A stretch of DNA of 5,079 bases from Phycisphaerae bacterium (GCA_030614945.1 JAUXAH010000164.1:1-5079), one strand, 5' to 3'. Shown: positions 1 to 4,922, counted from the first letter of the stretch. The notes: generated by a model from the letters alone, not told the origin. Numbers and translations are program-made.

Positions 1-2
1 AC

Positions 3-707
3 AAAGCTATGGTTCGTTATACCGACCACGCGGTCGGTCGATTAGTCAAGGCACTCGATGACCTGAAGCTCCGCGACAACACTATCGTAATCTTCACGAC
101 TGACAATGGCTCAGCCAAAAAGCTCACCGCGCAGATGAACGGCCGAAAAGTTAAAGGTGGTAAAGCCACCCTGGGCGAACCCGGTGTCAGGGTGCCCTTT
201 ATCGTCAACTGCTCTGGGTTTGTCCCCGCCGGCATTATGGAAAATGAACTGACGGACTTCACCGACATGCTACCCACTTTCGCAGAACTGGGCTCAGCCA
301 GGCTGCCGAGAGATGTTGCAATTGACGGCCGTTCCATCGCAAAGCTGATTCTCGGTAAAGAGGAAGATTCTCCACGTCGGTGGATTATGGCGATGGGCTT
401 TAGCGCCGCGAAACTTGCCGAAGGTCGCGTTGTGGGCGTTAAGCAATTTGCCGACCGGGTTGTGCGTGATAAGCAGTACAAACTTTGGGTCCTGGACGGC
501 AGGAGCGCGAGGTTGTTCGACTTGCTCGCCGACCCGGCAGAGACAAATAACCTGATAAAAAGCACGGATCCCAGGGTTGTCGCTGCACGCAGAAAACTTG
601 AGGCGGTCGTGCAATCCTTTCCCGGCAAGGACGCTGCGCCGAAGTATGACGCGACGCCGCCTCAGCCCTGGGATAAGAAGATAAAGGGCAAAAGAGGCGG
701 GAAATGA
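3..707 (+). CDS. Sulfatase, C-terminal part (5' end outside window)
   Basis: This is the C-terminal half or so of a type I (formylglycine-dependent) sulfatase of the alkaline phosphatase superfamily, which hydrolyses sulfate esters, often on polysaccharides, and is usually exported. The frame is already open at the window edge (Lys-Ala before the Met at base 9), so that Met is internal. Counting from it, residues 1-34 match the family segment around VRYTDHAVGRL and end in TTDNGS, whose Asp32-Asn33 are the family's metal ligands. GGK (50-52) and RVPFIV (61-66) form the conserved lysine and strand region. DMLPTF (86-91) with DGRSI (106-110), and LFDLLADPAETNNL (169-182), are the usual C-terminal landmarks. 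The catalytic CxPSR/CxAxR motif and any signal peptide lie upstream, so activity and substrate cannot be judged. The tail is basic (WDKKIKGKRGGK). The frame stops at TGA. Family assignment is firm; specificity is unknown. Confidence 0.92.
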   Translation, partial: KAMVRYTDHAVGRLVKALDDLKLRDNTIVIFTTDNGSAKKLTAQMNGRKVKGGKATLGEPGVRVPFIVNCSGFVPAGIMENELTDFTDMLPTFAELGSARLPRDVAIDGRSIAKLILGKEEDSPRRWIMAMGFSAAKLAEGRVVGVKQFADRVVRDKQYKLWVLDGRSARLFDLLADPAETNNLIKSTDPRVVAARRKLEAVVQSFPGKDAAPKYDATPPQPWDKKIKGKRGGK

Positions 708-719
708 TTGACGTATGCG

Positions 720-752
720 TTCAGCAGTCAGCGTTACGCTGAAAAAACTGAA
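720..752. other. Nested stem-loop after the sulfatase gene
   Basis: An outer stem TTCAG (720-724) / CTGAA (748-752) encloses an inner perfect stem TCAGCG (728-733) / CGCTGA (737-742) with a TTA loop. The inner hairpin is followed on the plus strand by six A, not T, so it is not a standard intrinsic terminator in the direction of the sulfatase gene. It could protect the 3' end of the mRNA or be an unrelated palindrome. The structure is read from the bases; the role is a guess. Confidence 0.45.
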
Positions 753-775
753 CGGCGTAAAAACCGTAAGTTTTG

Positions 776-795
776 AAAAACATGCTTGTTTTTTT
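776..795 (+). terminator. Weak AT-rich terminator candidate for the sulfatase gene
   Basis: AAAAACA (776-782) pairs with TGTTTTT (787-793) around a TGCT loop, and two more T follow. The stem is almost all A-T and therefore weak, but the T-run is in the right place to end plus-strand transcription before rplS. It lies about 70 bases beyond the sulfatase stop codon. Confidence 0.3.
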
Positions 796-814
796 CGACA
801 AAAACAAATAAACT
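786..814 (+). promoter_or_regulatory. Weak promoter candidate for rplS-yraN-tatD
   Basis: TTGTTT (786-791) and TAAACT (809-814) are separated by 17 bases in the right orientation and lie about 120 bases before the rplS start. Both hexamers match the sigma-70 consensus only partly, and the -35 box overlaps the T-run of the terminator candidate. This is the best candidate I see in the spacer, not a confident call. Confidence 0.22.
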
Positions 815-867
815 GCGTATCTCGTGAATCGTCAAGATAGATACGAAATTAGCAGATAAACAGGGAA

Positions 868-919
868 CCCCGTTAGAAATCGTTAGATTCGCTTCTAAAA
901 GGCGAATTCCATGATGGGG
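868..919 (+). promoter_or_regulatory. rplS: rplS leader with interleaved stems (possible pseudoknot)
   Basis: TTAGAA (873-878) is complementary to TTCTAA (893-898), and ATTCGC (887-892) is complementary to GCGAAT (902-907). The two six-base stems interleave with no base between 892 and 893, so the leader could form an H-type pseudoknot with coaxial stems or switch between two exclusive hairpins. CCCC (868-871) and GGGG (916-919) could close the whole element. It sits just upstream of the ribosome binding site at 923-928. L19 leaders that act in autoregulation are known in Firmicutes; I see no sequence match to them, so a regulatory role is inference. Confidence 0.35.
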
Positions 920-933
920 AATAAGGGAATAAT

Positions 934-1332
934 ATGGTGCAAAAAGAAAAAACTTCTACCGGGGCCAAATCTGAGATGTTGGATGCTGTTGAAAGCAAAA
1001 GTCTGCGGAAAAAAATACCGCACTTCGAAATAGGCGATACGGTGGATGTCCGTTGCAGCATCAGGGAAGGTGACAAAGTGCGTACGCAGGTATTTACCGG
1101 CACAGTAATTGCCCGCAAGGGGCGGGGGATTAGCGAGACTTTCACGGTGCGGCGAATCGTGGATAACGAGGGTGTGGAACGGATTTTCCCGCTCCATTCG
1201 CCCAATGTTGTCGATATCAAGCCGATTCGAAGCGGCAAAACAAGGCGCGCAAAACTGTATTTCCTCCGCCAGCGAACCGGCAAAGCCGTCCGCCTGGCAC
1301 ATCGCCACAGCGACCACACCGGTTTGAAATAA
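934..1332 (+). CDS. rplS: 50S ribosomal protein L19
   Basis: Ribosomal protein L19 lies at the 30S-50S interface of the large subunit. The 132-residue product carries the diagnostic L19 blocks: HFEIGDTVDV (30-39), VFTGTVIARKGRGISETF (53-70), GVERIFPLHSPNV (80-92) and RRAKLYFLRQRTGKA (104-118). It is slightly longer than the usual 115-120 residues because of a hydrophilic N-terminal extension of about 25 residues and a His-rich tail (HRHSDH, 123-128). The ATG is supported by AAGGGA five bases upstream. In many bacteria rplS follows rpsP-rimM-trmD. Here it follows a sulfatase gene and precedes yraN and tatD, so it has its own transcription start or is read through from upstream. The leader contains possible regulatory structure. 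The identification is very secure. Confidence 0.97.
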   Translation: MVQKEKTSTGAKSEMLDAVESKSLRKKIPHFEIGDTVDVRCSIREGDKVRTQVFTGTVIARKGRGISETFTVRRIVDNEGVERIFPLHSPNVVDIKPIRSGKTRRAKLYFLRQRTGKAVRLAHRHSDHTGLK

Positions 1333-1362
1333 CGAGATACGAAATACGAGAAAGGAATTAAA

Positions 1363-1477
1363 CGCAGAGAGCGCCGAGAACGCCGAGAAGAAATAACAAT
1401 GAAAACAAAAGAACTGGATTCCTCCTTTCTCAAAAATCACAATACTAAAAATCTCTGCGGTCTCTGCGAGCTCGGCG
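1363..1477. repeat. Two inverted arrays of a 9-base CGCMGAGNN unit
   Basis: Three consecutive 9-base units lie at 1363-1389 (CGCAGAGAG, then CGCCGAGAA twice). Three reverse-complement units of the same consensus lie at 1451-1477, read on the plus strand as NNCTCTGCG or NNCTCGGCG. About 20 of the 27 positions can pair, so the rplS-yraN spacer could form a long imperfect hairpin with a loop of about 60 bases. The array looks like an intergenic dispersed repeat family rather than a terminator, as no T-run follows the second arm. Genome-wide copy number cannot be seen from one window. Confidence 0.6.
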
Positions 1478-1483
1478 GTAAAG

Positions 1484-1493
1484 GATACGAAAT
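1484..1493 (+). repeat. GATACGAAAT decamer, third of three copies
   Basis: GATACGAAAT occurs exactly at 840-849, 1336-1345 and 1484-1493, on both sides of rplS and directly before the yraN start codon. In the third copy its first two bases (GA) complete the Shine-Dalgarno AAAGGA, and the other eight bases form the whole spacer up to the TTG. The related heptamer CGAAATT is tandemly repeated at 3348-3368. A spreading short spacer repeat is likely, but this is inferred from one window. Confidence 0.5.
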
Positions 1494-1883
1494 TTGCTGC
1501 TGAACAGACGCAAGTTATCGGCCGATGCGAAACTGCTCGGCCGATGGGGTGAAAAACGCTGCGAGAGGCATCTTATAAGCAAAGGCCTCAAAACCCTCGC
1601 CCGCAACTTCTCCTGCAAAACCGGCGAAATCGATTTGGTTATGGTTGATAGCGACGGCTCTATCGTCTTTGTCGAGGTAAGAACCAAAGCCGCCGAAACT
1701 TTCGAGCCCCCCGAGTCGTCCATCACCGCTCCCAAGAAGGCCAGATTGGCCAGAACCGCCCGTTATTTTCTCGCAACCCACAATATAAAGGACCGCCCGT
1801 TTCGCTTCGATGTCGTTACGATAGTGCTTGGCCAAACCGGCCAACCAAAAATAAAACATTACAAAAACGCTTTTGTGCCATAG
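1494..1883 (+). CDS. yraN: YraN family protein (UPF0102, nuclease-like fold)
   Basis: This 129-residue protein belongs to the UPF0102/YraN family, which has a restriction-endonuclease-like fold and an uncertain cellular role; it is often encoded near rplS and rnhB. Family landmarks are GRWGEKRCERHLISKGLKTL (16-35, the usual LGxxGEdxAxxyLxxxG block), GEIDLV (44-49) with Asp47, VFVEVRTK (58-65) giving the Glu61-x-Arg63 part of the nuclease-like core, KKARLARTARYFL (81-93) and FRFDVVTI (104-111). The length is typical. The start is TTG, chosen because AAAGGA (1480-1485) lies eight bases upstream and no ATG occurs before the conserved block. The stop TAG overlaps the GTG start of tatD by one base. 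It is probably cotranscribed with rplS and tatD. Family assignment is secure; biochemical activity is not shown. Confidence 0.93.
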   Translation: MLLNRRKLSADAKLLGRWGEKRCERHLISKGLKTLARNFSCKTGEIDLVMVDSDGSIVFVEVRTKAAETFEPPESSITAPKKARLARTARYFLATHNIKDRPFRFDVVTIVLGQTGQPKIKHYKNAFVP

Positions 1884-2659
1884 TGGAACTGATTGATACG
1901 CATTGTCATTTGACCTTTGAAGAATTAGCCGGGGATGTCGAGGCCGTTATTGAGCGCAGCAGAGCCGCGAGGGTTACCGAGTGGATAACTGTGGGCACAG
2001 ACCCACACCACAGCCGAAAAGCCATCGAGCTTGCCGACGAATTCAAAAATATGTATGCCGCTGTCGGAATCCATCCCCACGATGCAAAAGATGCAACTGC
2101 TGAGACGATAGCAGAATTGAAAAAGCATGCGCAAAATGAAAAGGTCGTTGCCATCGGCGAGACAGGTCTGGATTTTCATTACAATTATTCCGAACCACCA
2201 GACCAGAAACGAGTTTTTGCTGCCCAGCTAAAAGTCGCCGAAGAATTGAATCTGCCGGTGATTGTGCATTGCAGAGAGGCCTTCGATGAGACGATGGAGA
2301 TTTTAGAGCAGTCCGGCTCAGACGTTAAGAAAGTAGTATTCCACTGTTTCTCCGGCTCGGCCCAGCAGGCAAAGATTGTTCTGGATTATGGTTTTCATAT
2401 CTCTTTTACCGGCGTAGTTACTTTCAAAAATGCCGAGAAGACCCGCAATGCTGTTAAAATTGTGCCGCTGGATAGTTTAATGCTTGAGACCGATTGTCCC
2501 TATATGTCGCCGGAGCCGATGCGAAAGCAAAAGATAAATGAGCCGGCCCTTATGATTCACACCGCCGCTCTTCTCGCCGAATTAAAAGGGATGGATTTGG
2601 CCGATTTCGCAGAAGCGGTAACCGCCACGAGCAAGGCCTTTTTCGGCCTGCCTTCTTAA
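1883..2659 (+). CDS. tatD: TatD family metal-dependent hydrolase (DNase)
   Basis: TatD proteins are cytoplasmic TIM-barrel metallohydrolases of the amidohydrolase superfamily with 3'-5' exonuclease activity, linked to DNA repair and turnover. All metal ligands appear intact: His7 and His9 in DTHCHL, Glu93 in IGETGLDFHY (91-100), His129 in PVIVHCREAF (125-134), His154 in VVFHCFSGS (151-159) and Asp204 in LETDCPYMSPEP (201-212). The length of 258 residues is normal for the family. The start is GTG, overlapping the yraN TAG as TAGTG, a typical coupled arrangement, and the product begins directly with the conserved ELIDTHCHL. The assignment to the TatD/YcfH/YjjV group is firm; which subgroup is not clear. 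The gene ends 5 bases from the stop of the convergent dehydrogenase remnant, with no evident terminator between them. Confidence 0.95.
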   Translation: MELIDTHCHLTFEELAGDVEAVIERSRAARVTEWITVGTDPHHSRKAIELADEFKNMYAAVGIHPHDAKDATAETIAELKKHAQNEKVVAIGETGLDFHYNYSEPPDQKRVFAAQLKVAEELNLPVIVHCREAFDETMEILEQSGSDVKKVVFHCFSGSAQQAKIVLDYGFHISFTGVVTFKNAEKTRNAVKIVPLDSLMLETDCPYMSPEPMRKQKINEPALMIHTAALLAELKGMDLADFAEAVTATSKAFFGLPS

Positions 2660-2664
2660 TATTA

Positions 2665-3405
2665 TCAAATGATTGCTTTTGTTGCTCCTGTGGTAAACCC
2701 GCCATCTACCAGAATTATTTGCCCTGTAATATATTCTGAAGCGTCTGAAGCTAAGAAGATAACTGTGCCGTCAAGGTCATTTGGTTGTCCGGGGCGATTT
2801 AGAGGAATGCGGTCTGTGATATAATTCACCCATTCTTTGTTCTCATATAACACTGCGTTTTGCGCTGTCTTAAACCACCCGGGAGCCAGCACATTAACCG
2901 TGATTCCATATTTGCCCCACTCTGCGGCCAAGCTTTTAGTCATTGACAGAATAGCGCCTCGACTCGCCGTATAAGCTGCGATTCCCTCCATACCGAAAAC
3001 ACATGTACACGAGCCGACGTTTATTATTCTGCCGTAGTTTCGTTTTATCATCTCCTTAGCTGCTGCTTGAGCACAAAAGAAGCTCCCCTTGAGATTGGTA
3101 TCTAATACGGTGTCCCAATCCTGCGGGGAAACTTCGGTGCTTGGTTTTCGGATATTTAAGCCGGCGTTATTAACCAGAATATCAATTTTGCCGTATTCCT
3201 TTATGGCCGTCTGAACCATATTTTTAATGTCACCTTGTGAAAGCACGTCCAGCTGAACGGGTAATGCCTTTCCACCCAGAGACTCTATTTCCTGCTTGAA
3301 TTCGGTCAGCCTCGATAATTCCCGGCTGGTAATCACCAAATCGGCTCCGAAATTCGAAATTCGAAATTCCCCGGCGTTTTTCTGGTGTTTGATTGAAAAA
3401 AACAA
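2665..3405 (-). pseudogene. Short-chain dehydrogenase/reductase, 5'-truncated remnant
   Basis: The open frame encodes 246 residues. From residue 20 onward it is a classical SDR close to gluconate 5-dehydrogenase or 3-oxoacyl-ACP reductase types: ADLVITSREL (21-30), LDVL (52-55), ILVNNAG (76-82), LDTNLKGSF (101-109) with Asn104, Ser132, Tyr145, LAPGWFKT (173-180) and GQIILVDGG (228-236). The usual first strand and TGxxxGxG dinucleotide-binding loop, about 30 residues, is absent. Residues 1-19 are instead translated from AT-rich spacer and a CGAAATT tandem repeat (3348-3368) that ends exactly where homology starts. No lost N-terminus is found in any frame upstream. The catalytic YxxxK reads Tyr145-Thr-Ala-Ser-Arg149. 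I infer loss of cofactor binding and of function. The rest of the frame has no stop codon, so the break may be recent. Its substrate cannot be deduced. Confidence 0.8.
3348..3368. repeat. CGAAATT tandem repeat at the SDR breakpoint
   Basis: Three perfect CGAAATT units (3348-3354, 3355-3361, 3362-3368) stand in tandem. On the minus strand they read as EFRISNF in the SDR frame. The core is shared with the GATACGAAAT copies near rplS and yraN and with ACGAAATTTG at 3641-3650. Confidence 0.75.
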
Positions 3406-3685
3406 AAAAATATTTGTATTTTTTAATCTGCTAAAAAAAATCTTAAATAAGAATATTTTTCATTATCGGGGTTAAGCGGGGGAACTTGTCGGGTGTGGGA
3501 GAAAAGATTAAAGGTGTCAAGTTGGAATTTGGGGGAGTGGAGAAAGAGGAGGAAGTTTATAAATTGTTGGCATTTTTGCCTGTGTTAAACAGCGTTATGT
3601 TGCCGGGACAGGGAACATCCAGAAAAGTTCAAGATTAAAAACGAAATTTGTCGATGCATCTTATTAGATTGGATTAAAAAGGTAC
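3406..3685. other. Spacer without a supported gene
   Basis: The first 60 bases or so are very AT-rich, with A- and T-tracts. Further on, a plus-strand frame is open from a TTG at 3486 to TAA at 3638 (50 codons, including LAFLPVLNSVMLPG), but it has no ATG, no convincing ribosome binding site and no recognisable family. It could be a gene fragment. Nothing else coding is visible here. Confidence 0.4.
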
Positions 3686-3921
3686 GGCTCTGGAAAATGA
3701 CCGGTTCGGCCATCTTAGCTTTACCTTGCGTTGCCCATTTTTCGGTATTGAAAACAAGTCAGAGTGAGATGCGGGCGTAGCAAGCAAGAAGCTAAAAAGC
3801 AAAAAGGAAAGAGCCATAGCCGATTTAATCTTGCCCCTGTGAGGCAGAAGGCGAGTATTTCAAACATAACTTAAAAAAAATACAGGAATATCCTCGCTCC
3901 TGCCGGCGCAGGGGTTTTTTT
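3686..3921 (+). ncRNA. Candidate structured RNA ending in an intrinsic terminator
   Basis: Four nested complementary pairs occur in order: GGCTCT (3686-3691) with AGAGCC (3810-3815), TTAGCTT (3715-3721) with AAGCTAA (3789-3795), CTTGC (3725-3729) with GCAAG (3780-3784), and GCCC (3733-3736) with GGGC (3773-3776). Further 3', GCGAG (3851-3855) can pair with CTCGC (3893-3897), and GTATTT (3855-3860) with AAATAC (3878-3883). The stretch ends in a strong terminator on the plus strand although no protein gene precedes it. A small RNA or an untranslated leader are both possible. I do not recognise a known RNA family and found no convincing promoter, so this is a candidate only. Confidence 0.28.
3897..3921 (+). 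terminator. Rho-independent terminator
   Basis: CCTGC (3899-3903) pairs with GCAGG (3908-3912) around a CGGC loop. C3897 and T3898 extend the stem by one C-G and one T-G pair, and seven T follow (3915-3921). The orientation is plus strand, yet no plus-strand protein gene lies within the preceding 1.2 kb, which implies a noncoding transcript or a lost gene. Confidence 0.72.
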
Positions 3922-3948
3922 CTTGAATTTATTTCTTCTTACCATTAC

Positions 3949-4047
3949 CGCACCCAGGCCTCGTACCAATTGTCCACCACCAAAACGGCGTGAGCCGAAG
4001 CTCTTTTGGTGCTGGCCCCGCCCCTCGGAGGGGCTGGGCTGGGTGCG
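3949..4047. repeat. Large imperfect palindrome with internal hairpins
   Basis: CGCACCCAGGCC (3949-3960) pairs with GGGCTGGGTGCG (4036-4047) at 11 of 12 positions. Inside, CACCAAAA (3978-3985) pairs with TTTTGGTG (4004-4011), extended by CCA/TGG across one C-C mismatch, and encloses CGGC (3986-3989) / GCCG (3994-3997) with a GTGA loop. A further hairpin, CCCC (4021-4024) / GGGG (4030-4033), lies before the closing arm. The layout is a closed multi-branch structure, as in REP-like or miniature palindromic elements or a structured RNA. No target-site duplication is obvious. Confidence 0.55.
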
Positions 4048-4049
4048 CC

Positions 4050-4099
4050 GTCATTGCGAGCAAATACTTACGTGCCTATAAGGTACCGAAGCAATCTCA
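4050..4099. repeat. CATTGCGAG / GAAGCAATCTC type dispersed repeat
   Basis: GTCATTGCGAG (4050-4060) and GAAGCAATCTCA (4088-4099) are the two ends of an intergenic repeat motif that, from memory, recurs in many bacterial genomes. ATTGC (4053-4057) pairs with GCAAT (4091-4095). The centre holds a second stem, GTGCCT (4072-4077) / AGGTAC (4081-4086) with an ATA loop. It abuts the large palindrome at 3949-4047. A short frame from 3990 to 4193 reads through both and is taken as repeat-derived. After 4100, up to the RRM gene, only a small hairpin CGGT/ACCG near 4116-4127 is seen. Confidence 0.55.
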
Positions 4100-4224
4100 A
4101 AAATGCTTAGCCCCCGGTTTTATACCGAAGGTTCCTTTTCACCGTTTCTACGCCGCGCCTTTTCTTAATTTACCATTGTTGGATGCGCAGTAACGTGTAT
4201 GAAAATTCTTGCTGATATCGGTTA

Positions 4225-4536
4225 TTAGTAACGACGTCCGCCACGTCCACCGCCACCGCCAAAACCACCTCGTCCGCGTCCACCACCACGGTCGGTTTTC
4301 GGACGGGCCTCGTTGACGTTAATGGCACGTCCTTTCAACTCCTTGCCGTTCATTTCAGTGATTGCGGTTTGGGCTTCATTCTTAGAGGGTATTTCTACAA
4401 ACCCAAATCCTCTCGACTCGCCGCTGAACCTATCTTTTATGATAGTGGCGGTGCTGACTTGGCCAAAGGCTTCAAAAGCCTGACGCAAATCGTCTTCAGT
4501 TACCTCACGTGCCAAATTTCCTACATAGATATTCAT
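4225..4536 (-). CDS. RRM-domain glycine/arginine-rich RNA-binding protein
   Basis: This is a single-RRM RNA-binding protein of the bacterial Rbp type, which binds single-stranded RNA in the cytoplasm; cyanobacterial relatives are cold-induced. The RRM spans about residues 1-78, with RNP2 IYVGNL (3-8) and RNP1 RGFGFVEI (42-49), keeping the aromatic residues Tyr4, Phe44 and Phe46 used for RNA stacking. Residues 83-103 form an RG/GG-rich tail ending in GGRRY, as in eukaryotic and cyanobacterial glycine-rich RNA-binding proteins. The length (103 residues) is typical. The ATG has AAGGA about seven bases upstream. No intrinsic terminator follows within the window. The upstream spacer on the same strand is rich in stem-loops and leads back to the small Pro/Glu-rich gene, so regulation by mRNA structure or cold is plausible but not shown. 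Confidence 0.95.
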   Translation of the reverse strand: MNIYVGNLAREVTEDDLRQAFEAFGQVSTATIIKDRFSGESRGFGFVEIPSKNEAQTAITEMNGKELKGRAINVNEARPKTDRGGGRGRGGFGGGGGRGGRRY

Positions 4537-4808
4537 TTCGATTTCCTTTTCCCAGCTTTAATGGGCATTCTTAGTTTCAAGGACTCAGCTAAACCGCTGA
4601 ACTTTCCTTTCATTGAAGTATTAACTTTGGCCGCCAACTACAACTATCCTGGGTTTCTTTCGCAGGTTTGCTCCCCCCCGGCTGCACCATCTCAAGATGG
4701 GGGTTTGCCCGCAATCACCCGACCCAAGCCGAGCAATGATCGGCCTACTGCAACGACAGGAGGGAGTTGGAATGCTCATCCGACTCCCTCCCCAGATAAA
4801 TACTAACT
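4537..4808 (-). promoter_or_regulatory. Stem-loop-rich leader of the RRM gene
   Basis: Read on the minus strand toward the RRM gene, this 272-base spacer holds several hairpins. These are GCCGA/TCGGC with a seven-base loop near 4727-4743; a compound stem at 4662-4712 with outer GCGGG/CCTGC, inner CCATC/GATGG around TTGA, and runs of C and G between; TCAGC/GCTGA near 4586-4601; and CCCA/TGGG near 4552-4565, close to the ribosome binding site. GCAAACC appears twice on this strand, once on each side of the compound stem. I recognise no riboswitch class and no good promoter here. It may be a long structured 5' leader or the spacer of a two-gene transcript. Confidence 0.35.
4759..4791. other. Stable hairpin between the small gene and the RRM gene
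   Basis: GGAGGGAGT (4759-4767) pairs perfectly with ACTCCCTCC (4783-4791), and GGA/TCC continues the stem inward after one mismatch. No T-run follows on either strand, so it is unlikely to be a complete intrinsic terminator. Placed about 20 bases after the stop codon of the small gene, it could cause partial termination or stabilise an mRNA end. Confidence 0.5.
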
Positions 4809-4922
4809 TTATCCCGGTTCTGCCGGGGGTTCTTGAGGCTCTTCGGGCGGCGCCTCTTGAGGTTCTTCGGGCGGCGCCTGTTGAGGCTCTTCTGGAACTT
4901 GAGGTTTTTCTTCGCAAGCCAT
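4809..4922 (-). CDS. Small Pro/Glu-rich protein with octapeptide repeats
   Basis: A 37-residue frame begins ATG at 4922 and ends TAA at 4809. It is preceded by AAAGGAG (4932-4938) nine bases upstream and by a strong promoter. The product starts MACEEKPQVP and then carries three copies of an eight-residue unit PEEPQ(Q/E)(A/P)P at residues 10-17, 18-25 and 26-33, ending AEPG. It is strongly acidic, Pro-rich, has no membrane segment or signal peptide, and should be disordered; Cys3 is the only Cys. Because the repeat is 24 bases long, other frames are also open here, but only this one has start, ribosome binding site and promoter in line. I do not recognise a family. It lies upstream of the RRM gene on the same strand and may be cotranscribed with it. 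Confidence 0.62.
   Translation of the reverse strand: MACEEKPQVPEEPQQAPPEEPQEAPPEEPQEPPAEPG
4824..4895. repeat. 24-base tandem repeat within the small gene
   Basis: Three 24-base units encode the octapeptides of the small protein, with GCGCCGCCCGAAGA and CCTCAA as the best conserved parts on the minus strand. Differences between units include GAA/GAG changes that keep Glu, and a CAG/GAG change that swaps Gln for Glu. Confidence 0.75.

Noticed and set aside
873..1440. Two long minus-strand frames opposite rplS
   Set aside because: They are antisense shadows of rplS and its repeat spacer.
3674..3817. Minus-strand 47-codon frame beginning MALSFLLFSFLLATPAS, like a signal peptide
   Set aside because: There is no ribosome binding site at a usable distance, no positive charge before the hydrophobic stretch and no recognisable mature part; it lies within the candidate structured RNA.
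3990..4193. Plus-strand frame of 67 codons in the repeat region
   Set aside because: It starts with GTG inside a hairpin, has no ribosome binding site, and much of it is a translation of the palindrome and the CATTGCGAG repeat.
4662..4712. Possible cyclic-di-GMP (GEMM) riboswitch because of GGGCAAACC
   Set aside because: The second conserved block (GACGCAAAGCC-like) and receptor hairpin are not found; the resemblance is limited to a few bases.
4369..4806. Plus-strand frame of 145 codons opposite the RRM gene
   Set aside because: It is antisense to the well-supported RRM gene and its leader, with no family features and no start signal.
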